In this document: positions 59,083 through 64,000 of the stretch, in pieces | Layout of the letters: each line of letters begins with the position of its first letter | How positions within the stretch are numbered: the first letter of the stretch is position 1 | Source of the DNA: Salinivibrio sp. ES.052 | GTDB lineage: Bacteria; Pseudomonadota; Gammaproteobacteria; Enterobacterales; Vibrionaceae | Reading direction: 5' to 3' | Assembly (NCBI RefSeq): GCF_900141775.1 | Contig: NZ_FSRI01000001.1 | Location: 1,210,251-1,274,250 of the forward strand | DNA: 64,000 nucleotides | Program-made: the position numbers and the translations under genes | The notes under the pieces: generated by a model | Told to the model about the DNA's origin: nothing | Seen by the model: only the letters and a program-made list of their open reading frames with translations | Database searches by the model: none

Positions 59083-59154
59083 AACGCGCACCGTTTCTCT
59101 GTCTTGGGGAGCGATATGGCGCTAAGGGTAACAGTCACAACGGAGTCTCGCAGC

Positions 59155-59289
59155 ATGTATTTCAACGCCGCGTCTAGATCACATTCGATTCACACTGCAC
59201 CAACTGCCGAACAGGCCGTGAGTGTATTGGCGACATCCATGACCTCTGTTGCGCTTATTTGGTGGCACGGCTCCTCACGGGTGGTGTGA
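59155..59289 (+). CDS. trpL: trp operon leader peptide
   Basis: A short ORF with two adjacent Trp codons (59260-59265, LIWWHGSSRVV at the end). Ribosome stalling at these codons when Trp-tRNA is scarce controls attenuation. Start ATG 59155 (44 residues, MYFNAASRSH...) is chosen because GGAG lies nine bases before it; in-frame ATGs at 59116 (57 residues, GGGGAG upstream) and 59239 (16 residues, no ribosome site) are alternatives. It lies between the trp promoter and the attenuator. Confidence 0.82.
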   Translation: MYFNAASRSHSIHTAPTAEQAVSVLATSMTSVALIWWHGSSRVV

Positions 59290-59346
59290 CGCGCTGTATA
59301 AACAGCTACCTTATTCACAACGCCCGCCACTGATGCGGGCGTTTTT
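59278..59346 (+). terminator. trp attenuator (antiterminator and terminator hairpins)
   Basis: The terminator is AACGCCCGC paired with GCGGGCGTT around seven bases (59319-59343), then a T-run. The alternative antiterminator pairs CGGGTGGTGTG (59278-59288) with CACAACGCCCG (59316-59326), using the left arm of the terminator. CGGGTGG overlaps the end of trpL, so ribosome position decides which hairpin forms. Confidence 0.85.
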
Positions 59347-59431
59347 GTCTCTTAGTTTTGCCATCACGCGTTATCGTGCCACCACGCATTCAGCCACGGT
59401 AACCTGCAACCATAGTTTAAAAGGATATTTG

Positions 59432-60445
59432 ATGATTATTGTACTTAAGCCCCAATCCACCGAGCAGGATGCCAAAGCCCTACTCAATCAAATCGAGCAA
59501 TGCGGGTTAAAACCTCTTTACATGCCGGGTGTGGAACGCATTGTATTGGGCGCGCTGGGTGATGAACGTGTGCTGCAACAATGCCATTTTGAGGCCAACC
59601 CGCTGGTTGAGGAAGTCAAACCGATTTTAACCAAGTACAAACGTGTGAGCCGTGATGTACAGCCGCATGACAGCGTGGTGCATATCGGCAATGTACCTGT
59701 AGGCGGTCAACACTTCGTGGTCATGGCAGGTCCCTGCTCGGTGGAGTCGGAGTCTCAATTGCTATCCGTGGCGGAGCGAGTCAAAACGCACGGCGCACGT
59801 GTGTTACGGGGCGGCGCCTTTAAACCTCGCACCAGCCCTTATGACTTCCAAGGCATGGGGGTTGAGGGGCTAAAACTGCTCAAACAAGCCAGTGACCTGA
59901 CCGGCATGCCAACCGTGTCAGAAGTAATGGAAATTAGCCAAGTCGACGCGGTGTGCGAGTACATTGATTGCTTGCAAATTGGCGCGCGTAACATGCAAAA
60001 CTATGGCTTACTCAAAGCGGTAGGCGAAACCGGCAAACCTGTCTTGTTAAAACGTGGGCTTTCCGCCACTATCGAAGAATGTTTGCTGGCGGCGGAATAT
60101 ATTGTCGATGCAGGTAACCCCAATGTGATTTTATGTGAACGCGGTATTCGCACTTACGAAACCGCCACACGTAACACCTTGGATTTGAATGCCGTGGCCT
60201 TGATGAAGCAGCGCAGCCATTTGCCTGTGTTGGTCGACCCAAGCCATGGTACCGGCGTGCGAGAGCTAGTGACGCCACTATCACGCGCCGCAGCGGCCGT
60301 GGGCGCGGATGGCATCATTGTGGAAAGCCACTTAAACCCAAGCGAAGCACTGTCAGACGGCCACCAAGCATTAACCGGCGATATGTTCGCGCAGCTAATG
60401 CAAGAACTTACCCCCTTTGTGCAAGCGGCAGGGAGAAAGCTGTGA
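59432..60445 (+). CDS. 3-deoxy-7-phosphoheptulonate synthase (DAHP synthase, type I-beta)
   Basis: A 337-residue enzyme catalysing the first step of the shikimate pathway (PEP plus erythrose 4-phosphate to DAHP). Residues 1-70 are a ferredoxin-like regulatory domain (MIIVLKPQSTEQDAKALLNQ) and the TIM barrel follows: GPCSVESESQ, RGGAFKPRTSPYDFQGMGVEGL, ILCERGIRTYE and VDPSHGTGVRELVTPLS. This is the AroF-I-beta type seen in Thermotoga and Bacillus, not the E. coli AroF/G/H type. It sits between the attenuator and trpE, so tryptophan should control it; its stop overlaps trpE (GTGA). AAGGA precedes the ATG. Confidence 0.92.
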   Translation: MIIVLKPQSTEQDAKALLNQIEQCGLKPLYMPGVERIVLGALGDERVLQQCHFEANPLVEEVKPILTKYKRVSRDVQPHDSVVHIGNVPVGGQHFVVMAGPCSVESESQLLSVAERVKTHGARVLRGGAFKPRTSPYDFQGMGVEGLKLLKQASDLTGMPTVSEVMEISQVDAVCEYIDCLQIGARNMQNYGLLKAVGETGKPVLLKRGLSATIEECLLAAEYIVDAGNPNVILCERGIRTYETATRNTLDLNAVALMKQRSHLPVLVDPSHGTGVRELVTPLSRAAAAVGADGIIVESHLNPSEALSDGHQALTGDMFAQLMQELTPFVQAAGRKL

Positions 60446-62046
60446 ACACTCATGATCCCCAACATGGCGAGCTTGATACGCTCCAACTTTCGGTGCCTTA
60501 TGTCGCCGACCCGACCGAGTTGTATGCCGCCGTGTGCCAAAATAAGCCTTACAGCATGCTGTTGGAGTCGGCAGAGATTGACTCCAAACGCAACCTTAAA
60601 AGCCTGATGCTGATTGATGCCGCCGTGCGCATTGAGTGCCGCGGGCAACGCGTGACCTTACAAGCGCTCACCCATAATGGCAGCCATTTGCTGGAGAGTA
60701 TCACCCAGAGCGCAGCGCTTAAGGCCCTCGCCTGTGAGGTAGCGCAGGCCGACGATGGAGACTTTCCCGCCCTGACATTGACGTTCCGCCATCCTAACGA
60801 CAATGGTGCGCTATTGGATGAAGACGCCCGTCTGCGCCAAGCGTCGGTGTTTGATGCCCTGCGTGTCATCAAACAAAGTATCGCGTTGGATAATCAACCT
60901 GACGATGCGCTCTTTATCGGTGGCCTGTTTGCCTATGATTTGGTGGCCAGCACTGAAACGCTACCGGCGGTGGACGGCACCGAGCACTGCCCCGACTACC
61001 TGTTTTATGTCGCGGAAAGCTTACTAGTAATTGACCACCAGCACCGCCAAGCGCGCTTACAAGGCACCTTATTTGGGGGTGATAACGCTCGCGTCCACTA
61101 TGTGGATTTATCGCGTCGCTTGCAGAGCATCAAAGATGCCTGCTTATCGCCTGCGCCGCTTCCAGAAGCGCCCGTGGTCACCGATCACAGCGTTGCGGTT
61201 TCGGTCTCCGATTCAGATTTTTGTCAGCAAGTTGACGCGCTGAAAAAGCACGTCATTGCCGGAGATGTGTTTCAAGTGGTGCCATCGCGCCGCTTTACCC
61301 TCGCCTGTCCCTCGCCGCTCAATGCTTATCGAGCGTTGAAGCGTGGCAACCCTAGCCCGTATATGTTTTATCTGCGCGATAGCGAATTTAGCTTGTTTGG
61401 CGCTTCGCCGGAAAGCGCCCTTAAATATACTCAAGCGACTAATCAGGTGGAGATTTATCCCATCGCGGGTACGCGCCGACGGGGAAAAACCGCCCAAGGC
61501 GACATTGATCACGACTTGGATAGCCGCATTGAGCTTGAGCTGCGTAATGATGAAAAAGAAAATGCCGAGCACATGATGCTGGTCGATTTGGCCCGCAACG
61601 ATGTGGCGCGAATTAGCACGCCCGGCAGCCGCCATGTCGCCGACTTGCTCAAAGTCGACCGCTACAGCCACGTCATGCATTTAGTTTCTCGGGTGGTGGG
61701 TCAGCTGAAACCCGATCTAGACGCGCTGCATGCGTACCAAGCCTGTATGAATATGGGCACGCTCACCGGTGCGCCCAAGCTTCGCGCGATGCAACTTATC
61801 CGTGACACCGAACAGTGCCGTCGCGGCAGTTATGGCGGGGCCGTGGGCTATTTTACCGGTTCGGGTGAGATGGATACCTGTATTGTGATCCGCTCTGCCT
61901 ACGTTGAAAACGGCCTTGCCACCGTACAGGCCGGTGCGGGTGTAGTGTTTGATTCTGACCCACAAGCCGAGGCGGACGAAACCCGGGGTAAAGCACAAGC
62001 GGTGATCCATGCGATTCAAACCGCCCACCAAGGAGGCCAATCATGA
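60442..62046 (+). CDS. trpE: Anthranilate synthase component I
   Basis: A 534-residue chorismate-using enzyme. The LLES motif near residue 39 (MLLESAEIDSKRNLKS) is the tryptophan feedback site. Catalytic-domain blocks FSLFGASPESALKY, PIAGTRRRG, ENAEHMMLVDLARNDV and the TLTGAPKLRAM signature are all present. It makes anthranilate with TrpG supplying ammonia. Starts at GTG 60442 overlapping the DAHP synthase stop, and overlaps trpG. Confidence 0.97.
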   Translation: MNTHDPQHGELDTLQLSVPYVADPTELYAAVCQNKPYSMLLESAEIDSKRNLKSLMLIDAAVRIECRGQRVTLQALTHNGSHLLESITQSAALKALACEVAQADDGDFPALTLTFRHPNDNGALLDEDARLRQASVFDALRVIKQSIALDNQPDDALFIGGLFAYDLVASTETLPAVDGTEHCPDYLFYVAESLLVIDHQHRQARLQGTLFGGDNARVHYVDLSRRLQSIKDACLSPAPLPEAPVVTDHSVAVSVSDSDFCQQVDALKKHVIAGDVFQVVPSRRFTLACPSPLNAYRALKRGNPSPYMFYLRDSEFSLFGASPESALKYTQATNQVEIYPIAGTRRRGKTAQGDIDHDLDSRIELELRNDEKENAEHMMLVDLARNDVARISTPGSRHVADLLKVDRYSHVMHLVSRVVGQLKPDLDALHAYQACMNMGTLTGAPKLRAMQLIRDTEQCRRGSYGGAVGYFTGSGEMDTCIVIRSAYVENGLATVQAGAGVVFDSDPQAEADETRGKAQAVIHAIQTAHQGGQS

Positions 62047-62657
62047 GTACCCCGTCAATGGACATCGTCCTGCTCGATAACATGGACTCCTTTACCTATA
62101 ACTTAGTGGATCAATTTCGCGCACTGGGTTACCCGGTCACGGTGTTCCGCAATCATTTAGAGGCCGAGGCGATTGCTCGCCACATCCGTACCCTGCCCCA
62201 GCCGCTACTGGTGCTTTCGCCCGGCCCAGGTGCGCCGGCTGATGCCGGCTGTATGCCCGCATTGATTGAAAAACTGCGTGGCCAAGTGCCAATGCTGGGG
62301 ATTTGCCTGGGTCAGCAAGCGATCGTCGAAGCCTACGGCGGCACAGTCGCCGGTGCTGGCACCATCATGCACGGCAAGGCCTCGGCCATGTATCACCAAC
62401 AGCATGCGGTATTTGGCCCATTGGCATCCCCGCTCACCGTGGCCCGTTATCACTCGCTGGTGGCGACTGAGGTACCTGCCAGCTTGGATGTCATTGCCAC
62501 GACCTTGGATGGCGACGCTCAAAAAGTGATGGCGGTGGTGAGCAATACCGACTACGTGGTCGGTTATCAATTCCATCCAGAATCTATTTTGACCGCACAA
62601 GGCGCTGCCCTGCTCACCCACACCATCGATTGGGCCAGTGGCTACTATCAGCGCTAA
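62043..62657 (+). CDS. trpG: Anthranilate synthase component II (glutamine amidotransferase)
   Basis: A 204-residue class I amidotransferase. Motifs: LSPGPGAP, the nucleophile Cys in MLGICLGQQAIVEAYGG, and YQFHPESILT with the His and Glu. TrpG is separate from TrpD, as in vibrios and unlike E. coli, where they are fused. Starts in an ATGA overlap with trpE. A tandem repeat follows its stop. Confidence 0.96.
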   Translation: MSTPSMDIVLLDNMDSFTYNLVDQFRALGYPVTVFRNHLEAEAIARHIRTLPQPLLVLSPGPGAPADAGCMPALIEKLRGQVPMLGICLGQQAIVEAYGGTVAGAGTIMHGKASAMYHQQHAVFGPLASPLTVARYHSLVATEVPASLDVIATTLDGDAQKVMAVVSNTDYVVGYQFHPESILTAQGAALLTHTIDWASGYYQR

Positions 62658-62681
62658 CAATAATATCAGCGCTAACAACAA
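62646..62681. repeat. Tandem 18-base duplication at the end of trpG
   Basis: TATCAGCGCTAACAATAA and TATCAGCGCTAACAACAA lie head to tail and differ at one base. The first copy contains the last trpG codons and stop, so the duplication lengthens the trpG-trpD gap without changing the protein. Confidence 0.8.
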
Positions 62682-62737
62682 CACGTGCCAGATAAGCACG
62701 GAGCTCGAACAGACAAATACCGAGGTTAAGTACAGTG

Positions 62738-63742
62738 ATGGATCAACTACTAGAGACGCTCTACCAACAACAGTCACTCAGCCAAGCACAAAGCGAGCAG
62801 CTGTTTAGTGCGATCATTCAGGGTGAACTCGAGCCAGCACGATTAGCGGCTGCGTTAACCGCATTGAAGATTAAAGGGGAAACGCCTGAAGAAATCGCGG
62901 GCGCGGCAAAAGCACTCACCGACAACGCCGAACCTTTCCCCCGCCCCAGTTATCCGTTTGCCGATATCGTTGGCACGGGAGGCGATGGCGCGAACACCAT
63001 TAATATTTCAACCACGGCCGCCTTTGTCGCCGCGGCTTGTGGCGTTAAAGTCGCCAAACACGGCAACCGCGGGGTATCGAGCAAGTCAGGCTCCTCCGAT
63101 TTACTCGCTGCCTTTGGCATTGATTTGGCGATGCCTGCCGACCGTGCTCGCGAGGCCTTGGATAATCTGGGCGTTTGCTTTTTATTCGCCCCGCAATACC
63201 ACACCGGTGTACGACACGCGATGCCCGTACGCCAAGCGATGAAAACGCGCACCATCTTTAATCTGCTTGGGCCGTTAATTAACCCGGCGAAACCTAGCAT
63301 TGAGCTGATGGGCGTGTACGACCAAGCCCTAGTTGCGCCGATTGCACAAACCATGCAAAACCTCAATATGACACGCGCGGCTGTGGTTCACGGTGACGGC
63401 CTGGATGAGGTGGCTATCCACGGCCCCACGACGGTGGCAGAAATCACCCCGACCCACATCGAGCATTACACCCTGACCCCCAGCGACTTTGGTGTACCCG
63501 AATACCCGCTGGAAAGCATTGCCGGGGGCACACCAGAGCAAAACCGCGCGATAATCAGCGCAATTTTGCAAGGTAAAGGCACAGACGCCCAGCAAGCCGC
63601 GGTGGCCGTCAATGTGGCACTATTGCTACGCTTATTCGGAAAAGAAGATTTGAAAGCAAACACCCAACAGGCCTTGGACGTGATGGCGTCGGGCAAGCCT
63701 TACACCATCATGCAAGCGTTAGCACAAAGGAGCGCAGTATGA
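62738..63742 (+). CDS. trpD: Anthranilate phosphoribosyltransferase
   Basis: A 334-residue enzyme that adds the phosphoribosyl group from PRPP to anthranilate. The PRPP-binding loop GTGGDGANTINISTT and the KHGNRGVSSKSGSSD anthranilate/metal site are present, with PKTR-type TIFNLLGPLINPA after. ATG 62738 follows an in-frame GTG at 62735; both are possible. Overlaps trpC by ATGA. Confidence 0.95.
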   Translation: MDQLLETLYQQQSLSQAQSEQLFSAIIQGELEPARLAAALTALKIKGETPEEIAGAAKALTDNAEPFPRPSYPFADIVGTGGDGANTINISTTAAFVAAACGVKVAKHGNRGVSSKSGSSDLLAAFGIDLAMPADRAREALDNLGVCFLFAPQYHTGVRHAMPVRQAMKTRTIFNLLGPLINPAKPSIELMGVYDQALVAPIAQTMQNLNMTRAAVVHGDGLDEVAIHGPTTVAEITPTHIEHYTLTPSDFGVPEYPLESIAGGTPEQNRAIISAILQGKGTDAQQAAVAVNVALLLRLFGKEDLKANTQQALDVMASGKPYTIMQALAQRSAV

Positions 63743-64000
63743 CCACGTCAGCCCTCAATGACACAATATTAGGCCGCATTGTCGATGACAAAAAACGCTG
63801 GGTGGCCGCGCGTAAGCGCACTCAGCCGCTGGACAGCTTTATCGACCAACTGACGCCCAGTGATCGTGACTTTCGTGCTGCACTGGCCGCGCCGGGGTCA
63901 CAGTTTATCTTGGAGTGCAAAAAAGCCTCGCCTTCAAAAGGCCTGATCCGAGAAGACTTCGATCCGGCCAGTATCGCCCGTGCCTACCGACCCTTTGCCG
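63739..64000 (+). CDS. trpC: Indole-3-glycerol phosphate synthase, N-terminal part (cut by window end)
   Basis: Only the first 87 residues are in the window. The indole-glycerol-phosphate synthase signature FILECKKASPSKGLIR is visible near residues 56-71. In vibrios and E. coli this gene usually encodes a bifunctional TrpCF; that cannot be checked here. AAAGGAGCGCAGT precedes the ATG, which overlaps the trpD stop. Confidence 0.95.
   Translation, partial: MTTSALNDTILGRIVDDKKRWVAARKRTQPLDSFIDQLTPSDRDFRAALAAPGSQFILECKKASPSKGLIREDFDPASIARAYRPFA

Noticed and set aside
59249-59431. An upstream extension of the DAHP synthase reading frame (398 residues)
   Set aside because: The extension overlaps the leader peptide and attenuator in another frame and is unlike the family; ATG 59432 has AAGGA upstream.

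Overview
This 64 kb window looks like a chromosomal segment of a marine or halophilic gammaproteobacterium of the family Vibrionaceae. Salinivibrio-like is my best guess, from moderate GC, Vibrio/E. coli-type gene blocks (yciO-rnm-trp, sohB-topA, ubiU-ubiV/ubiT), an OmpU-like porin and a TrpR/attenuator-controlled trp operon. No ribosomal RNA, CRISPR array or prophage is visible. There is one tRNA (Leu, UAA) and one apparently intact IS3-family element.

Layout. 1-1.9 kb: end of a catabolic acetolactate synthase gene and a partner dehydrogenase (acetoin/2,3-butanediol branch). 2-6.1 kb: yqfB, dcuC, katG. 6.3-11.2 kb: an anaerobic block. ubiU-ubiV-Dcu transporter-GNAT-VOC runs leftward and ubiT rightward, with a perfect FNR palindrome in the divergent gap, so oxygen-independent ubiquinone synthesis and C4-dicarboxylate exchange may be co-regulated. 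11.3-18.1 kb: S66 peptidase, a CDF-like protein, a YeiH-type exporter, a LysR regulator, a chemoreceptor and tRNA-Leu. 18.2-25.2 kb: a three-gene signalling operon made of a REC-EAL phosphodiesterase, a 1594-residue hybrid kinase with a LOV (NCRFLQ) photosensor plus three further PAS domains, and a GAF/degenerate-GGDEF protein. This is the most interesting system in the window. 25.3-31.4 kb: GrpB, DUF805, a CioAB-type bd oxidase with a 44-residue DUF2474-like small subunit gene, a divergent MocR regulator and a lipoprotein. 31.4-37.5 kb: porin and an RND efflux pair. 37.5-43.5 kb: yhcC, topA, sohB, yciK. 43.6-49.2 kb: a TonB siderophore receptor with a Rob-like regulator and Fur box, the IS element, and rluB. 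49.5-57.0 kb: a glycerol/dihydroxyacetone regulon (dhaR, dhaKLM, gldA). 57.2-64 kb: yciO, rnm and the trp operon, here carrying a DAHP synthase gene between leader peptide and trpE, then trpE, trpG, trpD and the start of trpC.

Themes. Many genes serve life without oxygen or with alternative respiration (butanediol fermentation, Dcu carriers, UbiUVT, CioAB, DHA/glycerol use). A second theme is environmental sensing: chemoreceptor, LOV kinase with c-di-GMP turnover, Fur-linked iron uptake. Function calls rest on recognised motifs and gene order read from the sequence; no database search was run.
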